Shown in pieces: positions 19,570-28,412 of a DNA stretch of 64,000 nt. The notes below the pieces were generated by a model that was not told the DNA's origin, did not search any database, and saw nothing but the letters and a program-made list of their open reading frames with translations. Origin of the DNA: Mycolicibacterium brisbanense. Its GTDB lineage: Bacteria > Actinomycetota > Actinomycetes > Mycobacteriales > Mycobacteriaceae. Location of the stretch: positions 141,459 through 205,458 of the forward strand of contig NZ_BCSX01000011.1 of NCBI RefSeq assembly GCF_001570425.1. The letters are read 5' to 3'. Position numbers and translations under genes: made by a program. Numbering within the stretch: the first letter of the stretch is position 1; each line of letters opens with the position of its first letter.

Positions 19570-20814
19570 TCACCTGGTCGTCGACCCGTTGTGTGAGTGG
19601 ACCAACCGGCCGAGAATTCTGGCGGCGGGCACCGATGACCAACCGAGCATGGCCATGAACGGCTGCAGATCGTCTTTTGCCAACCAGCCGAACTCCGTTC
19701 GGCTCGCCCTGCCCGGTACCGACGGCGTGGAGTATGTACTGTGTCGATACGCTTGCAGCGCAGGTAGATCGAGGTTCTCGACGATGAACCGACGGCCGCC
19801 GACGGGCGGCGCGACGGGTACGGCGCGTCCGGTCAGGCCCAGGTGCAGAGCTCTGACGACATCGACGCCCGCTTCGTTCTCGAACAAGCGGAACTGCGCC
19901 CCGACTCGTGGGTTGAAGTCCAGTAGGTAGTAACGGCCGTCGCGCCGGTCATAGCGCCAGTCGAGATCGGCAATGCCCTGGAATCCAATGCTTTTCATCA
20001 ATCGGCTGGTCTGGTCGGCCAACTCTGCATTGTCGATCGAGTAGGCACAGGTGGTCACGCCGGCGTGAGGTGGCCAGGAGCGGACCTTCACACCGGTGAA
20101 CTGCACCAGGCAATCGGCGGAGCCGTCGCAGTACACATGGACGATCCAGTCCTCGGCCTCGTCGGTCGGGAGGTAATCCTGCAGGATGACGCTGAATCTG
20201 TCGCCCCAGGACCGGGCGAGTTCGTGTAGCGAGGCTGCGTCGTCGACCCGAGTGGTGCCGCCGACCGCCGGTGCCCTGTGCCGTTCGAATGCCTCCAAGT
20301 TCTTCGCCACCAAGGGGAATTGGGCTTCGACCGCGACTTGCGCCAGCTCCGTCGAATCGGTGGGAAAGTATGCCCGCGGCGTCGCGATGCCGTGCTCGAT
20401 GCAGAGTTCCCGTAACCCACGCTTGCTGGCGAGGCGGCGCGGCAAGGTGGCCTCGACGGGTGGGAACAGGAACCCGTCGCGTAGTTCAGCGGCGTGTTCG
20501 GCGATGAGCACAGCGGCCTCGTCGTCGGTGGGCACCAGCACCGTGGGGCGACCGATACGCCGCTGGATGTCGATGAGTCCCTGTACCAGCCATGCAGGGT
20601 CTTCAAGTCCTGTGGTCGGCCAGACGAAACGGCCGCTGAGATAACGAGATAGGGCAGCCGGTGTCCACCGGTGTTCCGTGATCGCATAGACGGGGACGCC
20701 GAGACGGCCCAGGCTACGGATCGCACCGAGGCCGCCGTGGTGGAGTGGGTAGCGATCAATCTTGACGATCAACGCGGGAACCGACCGGTCCGCGTCGACA
20801 AGCGAATGTGCCAT
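19570..20814 (-). CDS. ATP-grasp family ligase
   Basis: A 414-residue ATP-grasp enzyme. It opens with PALIVKIDRYPLHHGGLGAIRSLGRLGVPVYAI (pre-ATP-grasp fold). The ATP domain contains FPLVAKNLEA, VILQDYLP and the metal-binding LLDFNPRVGAQF. Such enzymes join a carboxylate to an amine or other nucleophile through an acyl-phosphate, so an aminoacyl or peptidyl decoration of the glycan or a small molecule is possible. The ATG at 20814 follows AGGAGG by five bases. It converges on the deacetylase and lies 118 bases behind the acyltransferase, probably in the same transcript. Confidence 0.85.
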   Translation of the reverse strand: MAHSLVDADRSVPALIVKIDRYPLHHGGLGAIRSLGRLGVPVYAITEHRWTPAALSRYLSGRFVWPTTGLEDPAWLVQGLIDIQRRIGRPTVLVPTDDEAAVLIAEHAAELRDGFLFPPVEATLPRRLASKRGLRELCIEHGIATPRAYFPTDSTELAQVAVEAQFPLVAKNLEAFERHRAPAVGGTTRVDDAASLHELARSWGDRFSVILQDYLPTDEAEDWIVHVYCDGSADCLVQFTGVKVRSWPPHAGVTTCAYSIDNAELADQTSRLMKSIGFQGIADLDWRYDRRDGRYYLLDFNPRVGAQFRLFENEAGVDVVRALHLGLTGRAVPVAPPVGGRRFIVENLDLPALQAYRHSTYSTPSVPGRASRTEFGWLAKDDLQPFMAMLGWSSVPAARILGRLVHSHNGSTTR

Positions 20815-20932
20815 GTCCGCCTCCTCTACTCGGCAGACATGGTGCGCGATCGCATGGCTTTGCTGCACGAGTGACCGGAACTCTACAAGCCGACGGTCGA
20901 GCAGGACATGGGTGACACCGCTGGAATTCGGT

Positions 20933-22186
20933 TCAGCGAAGTTCCAGAAGGCGGATGGGATCAGATCGGATCGCGTCGGTGGCGCGGCGTATCGAGCTCT
21001 GGTCGTACACATTGTCGTGGAACGTGAACGAGATGGTCCGCTCACCGCCGATCACTCCGGTGAACACCGACACGTGCGACGGCGATGCGGGGTCCAACAG
21101 CGCGGTCACCACTTTCGGTTCACCGAGCTGCCAGGGCGCGTCGTCGAACGGCGTCAGCGGGCCCACGTCGGAATAGACCATGTCTACGGGCGCCCCGGGA
21201 CGCCACACGTCGGGCGCGCCAAGGCTCCGCGGTCCCGGCCATAAGAGTGAGCGAGCGGAAACCAGACCCATCGCCAGCACCGGGAAACCGGAGTCGACCT
21301 GCTCTTTGATTTCGTGGGCGACATCGGCCACGGCCCTGCCGACGGGAGCGAGAACCTTCAGCCCGAATATGAAGTTGGCGTTTACGCGGTGTCCTCGCGG
21401 CAGATACCGTCGACAATCGGTAACGAGCCTGACCGAGTCCGCGAGGTCGATGCCGGCGGCGGCGAGCGCTCGTCGCACAATCATGAGCCACGTCGCCGCC
21501 CCGCCGGCCTTGGGAGCGTTGGTTTCCCGCCACCGGTCGACAGCGCGCCCATGCTCGGCGCCGAGGTGGAGGTCTTCCACCGCGACCGACGGACTCCACG
21601 ACGTCGCCTTTGTTTCCGTCTCAGCCGGTGCTGCGTCGGTTCGTGACTCCAGTACGCGTCTGGACGCCGAGGCCACCCGCGACGGATGGGCGGCGAACGT
21701 GCGTACGAGTGCTCGGCTGAGGGCGAATCGCGTATCCCGCTCTGCGATCCACCGTGGATGCCGGCCGGCACGCATGCTGAACAGCGCGTCGACGAAGTCG
21801 ACGAACAACCGCGCGTCGCCTAGGCCGTGGTCGACGTCGACCGCGATATGACGGTCTGACACGTATACCTGGAAGGGTTGGCAGAGCGCGGAATGTCGCC
21901 GGATGTAATGCAGGACCGCCGCGCTGCCAGTGTCGGCGACGTCCTGCGGTACCGCGCGGATCGTCGGAGACAACTGACTTTCGAAGGTCCAGCGCCTGGT
22001 GCCGGAACTCGGAACCAACCCGACCCGGGTGTACTGCCCGGCCTGTGCTGCGGACTTCAGGGCACCTTCTATGAGCGCGGCCGACGGCACCGCGACATTC
22101 TCCAGGCAACCCACGTAGCGCGCGCCCGCGAGTTGTATGTCCAGACCGCTGGCGAAGTGTGTCGATCCAGCTCTCGGCGGTGCCAT
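20933..22186 (-). CDS. Condensation-domain acyltransferase (PapA-like)
   Basis: A 417-residue member of the chloramphenicol-acetyltransferase/condensation superfamily, resembling PapA-type acyltransferases that esterify mycobacterial glycolipids. The catalytic HxxxD is His120-Asp124 in DVDHGLGDARLF. A second family region is HRVNANFIFGLKVLAPVG. The final G of the usual HHxxxDG is an Ala. The ATG at 22186 has only a weak ribosome-binding site, so the start is uncertain. It is cotranscribed with the ATP-grasp gene. Acylation of an island sugar is the natural inference. Confidence 0.75.
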   Translation of the reverse strand: MAPPRAGSTHFASGLDIQLAGARYVGCLENVAVPSAALIEGALKSAAQAGQYTRVGLVPSSGTRRWTFESQLSPTIRAVPQDVADTGSAAVLHYIRRHSALCQPFQVYVSDRHIAVDVDHGLGDARLFVDFVDALFSMRAGRHPRWIAERDTRFALSRALVRTFAAHPSRVASASRRVLESRTDAAPAETETKATSWSPSVAVEDLHLGAEHGRAVDRWRETNAPKAGGAATWLMIVRRALAAAGIDLADSVRLVTDCRRYLPRGHRVNANFIFGLKVLAPVGRAVADVAHEIKEQVDSGFPVLAMGLVSARSLLWPGPRSLGAPDVWRPGAPVDMVYSDVGPLTPFDDAPWQLGEPKVVTALLDPASPSHVSVFTGVIGGERTISFTFHDNVYDQSSIRRATDAIRSDPIRLLELR

Positions 22187-22475
22187 CGCTATTTGTTCTT
22201 CCCCGTCCGCACGTCCGTTCGTGGCACGCCCGCCCGAACAACCACTGTTCTCTAGTCACGTTAGTGCAGCCCCTGGTGCGGCACGGACTCGTCCACTGCG
22301 TGCAGCCATCGCATGTTCGTAGCTAATCTCGCGTCAAGACCGACCATGCGGGTAAGTTGACTGAGTATCGTCGAATTTCAATCGTGGACAGATGCGCTGT
22401 CGCGGTTGCTGTGGCGCCATCGCGCCTACTTGCGTGTCCGCGTCAAGCGGGCGCGGTCGGCACTGGGCCAGAAAG

Positions 22476-23747
22476 GTGACGCCAAGGGTGTTATGTCGTT
22501 TGTGCCAGTCCAGTCGGTTGGTCAGCGTCTTGGATCTCGGCGCCACCCCGCCGTGCGAGCGGTTCCTCACCGTCGCCCAGCTCGACGTGCCGGAGCCGAC
22601 TTTCCCACTGCACCTCCGGTTGTGTGAAGACTGCCTGCTTCTGCAGATTCCGGCGCTGATCACTCCGGAAGACACCTTCACCGAATATGCGTACTACTCT
22701 TCATTTTCGGATAGCTGGGTACGGCATGCGCAGGAGTTCGTCACGGCGAGTATCGACCGCCTGGCGCTAGATGCGGGATCCTTTGTGGTCGAGGTCGCGA
22801 GTAACGACGGGTATCTGTTGCAGCACGTTGTATCCGCGGGCATCCCGTGCGTGGGCATCGAGCCGTCGGTCAACGTCGGTGCGGCGGCGCGTGATCGTTC
22901 AGTGCCGACCATGACGGCGTTCCTGGACGAGGATGTCGCACGCACAGTCGTGAGCGAGCATGGCGCCGCGGATCTGGTGGTCGCCAACAACGTTTACGCG
23001 CATATCCCAGACTTGGTCGGGTTCAGCCGATCGTTACGTGGGTTGATGGGCGACGCCGGATGGCTGAGCATCGAGGTCCATCACGCGCTCAACCTGGTCA
23101 CTCTCGGTCAGTTCGACACGATCTACCACGAGCACTTCCAGTACTACACGCTGCTCTCGGCAAGCCGGGCGTTGGCCACTGCAGGGCTGGAAACTGTTGA
23201 CGTCGAACTGTTGGCGACCCATGGTGGCTCGATCCGAATCTGGGCTCGCCCTCGGGAATTGGGCGTGGCACCAAGCCCGAGGGTGGCCGAGGTGCTGCAG
23301 CTCGAAGAGTCGGTAGGGCTCCACACCGTGGCTGGCTACCGGCAACTGCGTCGGAAAACCGAGGCAGTACGCCAAGATCTGCTGCGCTTTCTCCTGGATT
23401 GTCGGGCACAGGAGAAGCGCGTCGTCGGCTACGGCGCGCCCGGCAAGGGCAACACCCTGCTGAACTACTGTGGGATTCGTACCGATCTGCTCGAATACAC
23501 GGTCGACCGCAACCCGTACAAGCACGGACGGTTCACGCCGGGGACACGAATCCCGATCCATAACCCCGAACGCATCGCCGAGGATCGGCCCGACGTCGTC
23601 CTCGCATTGCCCTGGAATCTCGAGACGGAGCTGACCCAACAGCTCGACTACATCGCGGAATGGGGCGGGGAATTGGTGTTTCCGCTTCCGTCGCTACACA
23701 CTGCGGCACTGCCGCAGACTCGACCGGTGGGGAGCCAGAAGAAATGA
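22476..23747 (+). CDS. Sugar C-methyltransferase (zinc-binding, SAM-dependent)
   Basis: A 423-residue NDP-keto-sugar methyltransferase. The N-terminal zinc module has CRLCQSS and CEDCLL (two CxxC pairs). The SAM domain has VVEVASNDGYLL and GIEPSVNVG. The active-site segment is TIYHEHFQYYTLL, and the C-terminal domain has VVGYGAPGKGNTLLNYCG. Relatives of the TylC3 type add a methyl to carbon 3 of a 4-keto-deoxy sugar. I took the GTG at 22476 because family members begin just before the first CxxC; an ATG at 22392 is in frame. It overlaps the cytidylyltransferase start (ATGA). Confidence 0.85.
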   Translation: MTPRVLCRLCQSSRLVSVLDLGATPPCERFLTVAQLDVPEPTFPLHLRLCEDCLLLQIPALITPEDTFTEYAYYSSFSDSWVRHAQEFVTASIDRLALDAGSFVVEVASNDGYLLQHVVSAGIPCVGIEPSVNVGAAARDRSVPTMTAFLDEDVARTVVSEHGAADLVVANNVYAHIPDLVGFSRSLRGLMGDAGWLSIEVHHALNLVTLGQFDTIYHEHFQYYTLLSASRALATAGLETVDVELLATHGGSIRIWARPRELGVAPSPRVAEVLQLEESVGLHTVAGYRQLRRKTEAVRQDLLRFLLDCRAQEKRVVGYGAPGKGNTLLNYCGIRTDLLEYTVDRNPYKHGRFTPGTRIPIHNPERIAEDRPDVVLALPWNLETELTQQLDYIAEWGGELVFPLPSLHTAALPQTRPVGSQKK

Positions 23748-24520
23748 AAGTCGTTCTGTTCTGCGGGGGTTATGGCATGCGGATGAGAAACGGCGTCCAC
23801 GACGATCTCCCCAAACCGATGCAGGCGGTGGGCCCACGACCTCTGCTCTGGCATGTCATGCGGTATTACGCCCACTTCGGGCACAAGGACTTCATCCTGT
23901 GTCTGGGATACGGCGGAGTTCGCATCAGGGAGTACTTCCTGACCTACCAGGAAGCACTGTCCAATGACTTCACGTTGCGCAACAACAGAATCGAACTTCT
24001 GGATTCGGATATCAGCGACTGGAACATCACATTCGTCGACACCGGCCTCGATTCACCGATCGGTGAGCGGCTCCGCAGAGTCAGGAATCACCTGGTGGAC
24101 GATGAGTTCTTCCTGGCGAACTATGCCGACGTGCTTTCTGATGCGCCACTGGACGTCATGGTCGACAAGTTTCATGCGTCGGGAGCCGCGGCGTCGATGA
24201 TGCTCGTTCCACCGCAGCAGTCGTTCCACTACGTCGAAGCAGGCGAGAGTGGCCAGGTCACCGGCATCCTCCCGGTGTCGGGACTGTCCATCTGGGTCAA
24301 CGGAGGTTTCTTCGTACTGTCGCAGGATGTTTTCGACGTTCTGCCACCTTTCGGAGATCTGGTCGCCGATGTCTGCGGGACGCTGGCAACCGAGAGGCGT
24401 TTGTTCGGTTACAAGCACAGCGGCTATTGGAAACCGGCGGATACCTACAAGGAGAGATCCGAACTCGACGCCGCCTACTACAACGGTGAACGTCCCTGGA
24501 TGCTCTGGGAAAGAAGATGA
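23744..24520 (+). CDS. rfbF: Glucose-1-phosphate cytidylyltransferase
   Basis: A 258-residue sugar nucleotidyltransferase of the RfbF type, making CDP-glucose from CTP and glucose-1-phosphate. Visible are VVLFCGGYGMRMR (phosphate-binding loop; family consensus GGxGTR, here Met instead of Thr), LPKPM with the substrate Lys, NYADVLSD, and the RfbF-like end GYWKPADTYKERSEL plus W-x-L-W. The first step of all CDP-linked deoxysugar routes; the matching dehydratase lies 0.7 kb downstream on the other strand. The ATG overlaps the methyltransferase stop, and its own stop overlaps the next gene. Confidence 0.9.
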   Translation: MKVVLFCGGYGMRMRNGVHDDLPKPMQAVGPRPLLWHVMRYYAHFGHKDFILCLGYGGVRIREYFLTYQEALSNDFTLRNNRIELLDSDISDWNITFVDTGLDSPIGERLRRVRNHLVDDEFFLANYADVLSDAPLDVMVDKFHASGAAASMMLVPPQQSFHYVEAGESGQVTGILPVSGLSIWVNGGFFVLSQDVFDVLPPFGDLVADVCGTLATERRLFGYKHSGYWKPADTYKERSELDAAYYNGERPWMLWERR

Positions 24521-25167
24521 TCCGCCTAGTGACCGGTGCCCTCGCCGAGGTCGCGGTCGTCGGCGCACACTGCGACGACATCGCCATCGGCATGGGCGGT
24601 ACCCTGCTCGCGATGGCCGCAGCTGAGCCGGGACTGCGGGTTCGAGCACTGGTGCTGTCCGGCCGCGGTACCGAACGCGAAGCCGAGGAATTCGCCGCCA
24701 TGACGGCCTTCTGTCCCGGAGCGGAAGTCGAATTGACGGTCTGCGACATCCCCGACGGTCGCGCGCCCGCTCACTGGTCGCGCATCAAGGACGTTGTGAG
24801 CGCATCAAGCCGATCTTGGAATCCCAGTGTCGTTTTCGGTCCTCATCGCGGGGATGCGCACCAAGACCATCGGCTCCTCGCCGAACTGCTGCCCACCGAA
24901 TTCAGGGACCATCTGATCCTCGGGTACGAGATTCCGAAATGGGAGACGGACACCCCGCAGCCGGTGGTGTTCCACCCGCTGACAACTGAAGTCGCTCGGC
25001 GCAAAGCTCAACTGTTGTGCGAGCACTACCCGTCCCAGGCCACCCGTGACTGGTTCGACGCGGACTCATTCTTGGCGCTGTCCCGGCTACGCGGCCTGCA
25101 GTGCCGCAGTACGCACGCGGAGGCGTTCATTGCCGAGAAAATCACCATCGAGTTCGGCGGCCGCTGA
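24517..25167 (+). CDS. PIG-L/LmbE family deacetylase
   Basis: A 216-residue zinc-dependent N-deacetylase-like protein. The metal motif reads AHCDDIAIGMGG against the usual AHPDDxE; the His-Asp pair is kept but the nearby Glu is Ala. The second motif HQDH is intact. Family members deacetylate N-acetylglucosaminyl compounds, including MshB and GPI enzymes, and many occur in glycan loci. It overlaps the cytidylyltransferase gene by four bases and converges on rfbG. A short GCCGC-TGA-GCGGC hairpin spans its stop codon (25160-25172). Confidence 0.87.
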   Translation: MIRLVTGALAEVAVVGAHCDDIAIGMGGTLLAMAAAEPGLRVRALVLSGRGTEREAEEFAAMTAFCPGAEVELTVCDIPDGRAPAHWSRIKDVVSASSRSWNPSVVFGPHRGDAHQDHRLLAELLPTEFRDHLILGYEIPKWETDTPQPVVFHPLTTEVARRKAQLLCEHYPSQATRDWFDADSFLALSRLRGLQCRSTHAEAFIAEKITIEFGGR

Positions 25168-25178
25168 GCGGCGGCCTT

Positions 25179-26306
25179 TCAGCCGTCGGTGATAAGCCTG
25201 CTCGATGTGTTCATGTACGCCTCGACGTCATCGAGGCACGCGGCCCGGGCTGAGCCGAGATCTGATTCGAACCGTTTGTACCACTGCACAGTTCGTTCGA
25301 CGGCTTCGCCGAGACGCCAGCGCGGCATCCAGCCCATCAGCGCAGCCGTCTTCTCGATGGACAGGCGGAGGGTGCAGGCTTCGGGGAGGTCGTCGGGCCG
25401 ACTGCCGTCGAGCCAGGAGCCAGAGCCCCATGCGGCGAGAGTGAGCTCGGCGAGGGAGGCCACGGTGGCGTCGTCGTCCGGCACCGGCCCGAAGTTCCAG
25501 GCATCGCAGTACCGGGCCGCATCGGGTCCACTGAGCCGGGCGGCCAGGGTGAGGTACCCGGACAATGGCTCCAGCACGTGTTGCCACGGCCGAATTGCGT
25601 TGGGGCGGCGCAGCAGTACCGGTTCGCCGATGCTCGCCGCACGCATGATATCGGAGATGATGCCGTGCGGCGTCCAGTCTCCGCCGCCGATGACATTGCC
25701 GGCTCGTGCGGAAGCCACCGCGATTCCATGCTGGTTCAGAGTCTCGGGAGGGAAGAACGAGCGCCGGTATGACGCAGTCACCAGCTCGGTTCCGGCCTTG
25801 CTCGCACTGTAGGGATCGTCGCCGCCCAGCGGGTCGCCTTCTGCGAACCGCCTGCCGCTCTCGTCGTTGGCATAGCATTTGTCGCTTGTCACGATGACGA
25901 CGGCGCACGCATGGTCGACGGTCCGCAGCGCATCCAGGAGTACGGCCGTGCCGACAACATTGACGTCGAAGGTCTCGACAGGTTCCCGGTACCCCTCCAG
26001 AACCACGGTTTGCGCGGCCAGGTGCAGCACGACGTCGGGGCGGGATTCGCGGAGGACGCGTGCGACGGCGTCGCGGTCGCGGATGTCGGCGCGGTGGTCC
26101 GCGGTGAGCAGTTCATGGACCGAGGACGCGACGAAGTTGCTAGGTTGCGTCGGAGGGGCCAGCGCGAAGCCCGTCACGCGTGCACCCAGGCGGTTGAGCC
26201 AGATCGCCAGCCACGAGCCCTTGAAGCCTGTGTGGCCCGTCAGCAGGACGGACCGACCCGACAACGCATGATGGAGTTCGGCCGGCCAACTGTCCTGTGT
26301 TGTCAC
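25179..26306 (-). CDS. rfbG: CDP-glucose 4,6-dehydratase
   Basis: A 375-residue extended short-chain dehydrogenase/reductase that converts CDP-glucose to CDP-4-keto-6-deoxyglucose. The NAD-binding loop is TGHTGFKGSW, diagnostic of RfbG. The catalytic YSASKAG (YxxxK) and SDKCYAN follow, and the substrate end has RPWQHVLEPLSGYL. I chose the GTG at 26306 because family members begin about 15-20 residues before the TGHTG loop; a GTG at 26333 is the alternative. It diverges from the degenerate methyltransferase 31 bases away. No RfbH-type 3-dehydrase is nearby, so the pathway leaves the ascarylose route after this step. Confidence 0.92.
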   Translation of the reverse strand: MTTQDSWPAELHHALSGRSVLLTGHTGFKGSWLAIWLNRLGARVTGFALAPPTQPSNFVASSVHELLTADHRADIRDRDAVARVLRESRPDVVLHLAAQTVVLEGYREPVETFDVNVVGTAVLLDALRTVDHACAVVIVTSDKCYANDESGRRFAEGDPLGGDDPYSASKAGTELVTASYRRSFFPPETLNQHGIAVASARAGNVIGGGDWTPHGIISDIMRAASIGEPVLLRRPNAIRPWQHVLEPLSGYLTLAARLSGPDAARYCDAWNFGPVPDDDATVASLAELTLAAWGSGSWLDGSRPDDLPEACTLRLSIEKTAALMGWMPRWRLGEAVERTVQWYKRFESDLGSARAACLDDVEAYMNTSSRLITDG

Positions 26307-26337
26307 GGCTTCATCGTAGCGAGGAGGATGCACCGTT

Positions 26338-27456
26338 ATGGTTTGCTGCTCGTGCGGCGCACGTTCGCTGGAGACACTGCTCGACTTGGGGTTACAGCCC
26401 GACCCCGATTCGCTTATCGAACTGGGCGATCCACGGCCGGCTCCACAGGCCCCCGTCGTGTTGACGATTTGCCCGGCATGCGGGCTCGTTCAACTGCCCG
26501 GGCCCCGGCCCGACGGACCGCGTCCAGCGCACGGGCATGCGATGGCGATGTCGAAGGGCGACCCGTGGATCGGAACGATCGAACGCTTCCTGCCGTCAGG
26601 ACCGCGTGTTGTCATCGACGTGGACGGGTCCGGTGGGTTGCCGGCGGAGCGATTGTCGAACGCCGGCCGTGTCTTCGCCGGAATGCCCTCTGACGGGGCG
26701 GAACCAAGCGAGTTGATCCTCGTCGGACACGCGCTGTCGCATGTGGAAGATTTCGACGGTCTGCTCCGTCGCGTAGAGGCCTCACTCGCACCAAAAGGCG
26801 TGGTCGCCATCGACTTTCACCACGTGCTTGGTCTTGCCGACGGTCAGTTCGATGTGGTGGCTCACACCCACCGGACCTATCTGTCGCTGATCAGCCTTGA
26901 CCGGGCGCTCGACCGTCACGGCCTCGAGGTGATCGCTGCTCGCCGGATCACGGAATACGGCGGCACCATGCAGGTTTTGGCGGCACGCCGCGCAGACGAC
27001 CTCGGCATAGATGACGATGTGTTCGCGCCCCAGCCGGTGCGGACCGCGGAGACGGCGGCGCAGATCGACTGCGCAACAGGATTTGTCGGTTTGAGACGGC
27101 GTGTGCAGGACACGTGTTCCCAACTTGTGGACCACCTCGAAGACCTGCGTCGTTCGGGGCGCACGGTCGCGGGATACGGCGCCGCGGCGCGTGGCACCAC
27201 CCTGCTCAACATCGCCGGCATCGGCAACGACCAGGTGGCGTTCGTCGTCGATCGCGCGCCGGCCAAGCAGGACAAACTGCTGCCGGGTGTGATGATCCGC
27301 GTCGGTGCTCCGTCGGAGATTGCGACGGCCAGGCCCGACGACGTGATCATCCTTCCGTGGCCGTCCGCGAACGGGATCGCCGGTGACCTGATGTACACCC
27401 AATCCTGGGGCGCAAGGTGTTTCGTCGCCCTGCCGCGCCTGGAGGTGCTGCGGTGA
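26338..27456 (+). CDS. Degenerate sugar methyltransferase paralogue
   Basis: A 372-residue protein with the same architecture as the methyltransferase at 22476. It has two CxxC zinc pairs (CCSCG, CPACG), a shortened middle domain, and a C-terminal domain with VAGYGAAARGTTLLNIAG. The SAM loop VEVASNDGY has become IDVDGSGGL, about 25 residues are missing after it, and the active-site YHEHFQYY is replaced by AHTHRTYL. It may have lost methylation and act as a sugar-binding partner, or do another reaction. GAGGAGG lies ten bases before ATG 26338. Confidence 0.75.
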   Translation: MVCCSCGARSLETLLDLGLQPDPDSLIELGDPRPAPQAPVVLTICPACGLVQLPGPRPDGPRPAHGHAMAMSKGDPWIGTIERFLPSGPRVVIDVDGSGGLPAERLSNAGRVFAGMPSDGAEPSELILVGHALSHVEDFDGLLRRVEASLAPKGVVAIDFHHVLGLADGQFDVVAHTHRTYLSLISLDRALDRHGLEVIAARRITEYGGTMQVLAARRADDLGIDDDVFAPQPVRTAETAAQIDCATGFVGLRRRVQDTCSQLVDHLEDLRRSGRTVAGYGAAARGTTLLNIAGIGNDQVAFVVDRAPAKQDKLLPGVMIRVGAPSEIATARPDDVIILPWPSANGIAGDLMYTQSWGARCFVALPRLEVLR

Positions 27457-28412
27457 ACTCAAGACCCTTTCGATTCATCGCCCCGATGCCGAAGCTCGAA
27501 GGCTCGGTGAAGATTTGGCGCGATTCGATCCGACGCATCGAGGATCTAGGTTTCTCCGCACTCTCGGTATCGGATCATTTCACCGCGGGTTGGGTCATGG
27601 ATCCGCTCACAGTCCTGACCGCGGCGGCCGAGCAGACGACCAGTATCCGCTTGCTCACCCTCGTGCTGTCCAACGATTACCGCCATCCGGTGCTGCTGCA
27701 CAAAACACTGGCGACCCTCGATGTCCTCAGCGGCGGACGCGTGGAAATCGGTTTGGGCGCCGGTTGGATGGAGTCGGAATACGATGCTGCCGGCATGCGA
27801 TTCGATCCAGCACCAGTTCGTCTCGCCAGACTCGAAGAGTCAGTCGCCGTCATCGACGGATTGTTCGGTCCCGGACCGTTTTCCTTCGGTGGGCGGCACT
27901 ACACGATCAAGAGTCTCGATGGGCTGCCGAAACCGGTTCAGCGGCCCCGGCCACCCGTGATGATCGGTGGTGGCGGCCGTATGGCGTTGGAGCTGGCGGC
28001 GAGGGTCGCCGACATCGTCGGTGTACATGCTCGGCTGCGGGGGAGCCGTCCGGGCGCCGAGGCTGCTGCGGATCTGCGCGCCGAACGGCTCGCAGAAAAG
28101 GTCGAGTGGATACGGTCGGCATGGCAAACGGCGGGCCGTGGCGAGGGTGGTCCGGAGCTCCAATTCACCGCCTATTTGGTGGATGTCACCAATTCGTCAC
28201 ATGCCGCCCGGCGGTCGGTGTCCAGCTTCGCTGCGAGCCTTGCCGCCGACGAGGCGGTGATGGCGGAGTCGCCCGCCGTGCTGACCGGCAGCGTCGAAGG
28301 CTGTGTCGAGCGGTTGTTGGAGGTGCGGGAGCGGTTCGGGTTCAGTTACTTCAACTTGGGCGCCGACGTCGACATGGTCGCGCCGATTGTCGCGCGGCTG
28401 GCGGGGCGGTGA
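27453..28412 (+). CDS. Luciferase-like (F420- or FMN-dependent) oxidoreductase
   Basis: A 319-residue TIM-barrel protein of the bacterial luciferase-like family, closest in feel to mycobacterial F420-dependent members. Visible are SVSDHFTAGW, VLSNDYRHPVLLHKTLATLDVLSGGRVEIGLGAGW and RPRPPVMIGGGG. The GTG at 27453 overlaps the previous stop (GTGA) and has GGAGG seven bases upstream. Placed in the glycan island, it could oxidise or reduce the CDP-keto-sugar or a glycan hydroxyl (inference). Its last 67 bases overlap the end of the convergent flavoprotein gene. Confidence 0.85.
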   Translation: MNSRPFRFIAPMPKLEGSVKIWRDSIRRIEDLGFSALSVSDHFTAGWVMDPLTVLTAAAEQTTSIRLLTLVLSNDYRHPVLLHKTLATLDVLSGGRVEIGLGAGWMESEYDAAGMRFDPAPVRLARLEESVAVIDGLFGPGPFSFGGRHYTIKSLDGLPKPVQRPRPPVMIGGGGRMALELAARVADIVGVHARLRGSRPGAEAAADLRAERLAEKVEWIRSAWQTAGRGEGGPELQFTAYLVDVTNSSHAARRSVSSFAASLAADEAVMAESPAVLTGSVEGCVERLLEVRERFGFSYFNLGADVDMVAPIVARLAGR

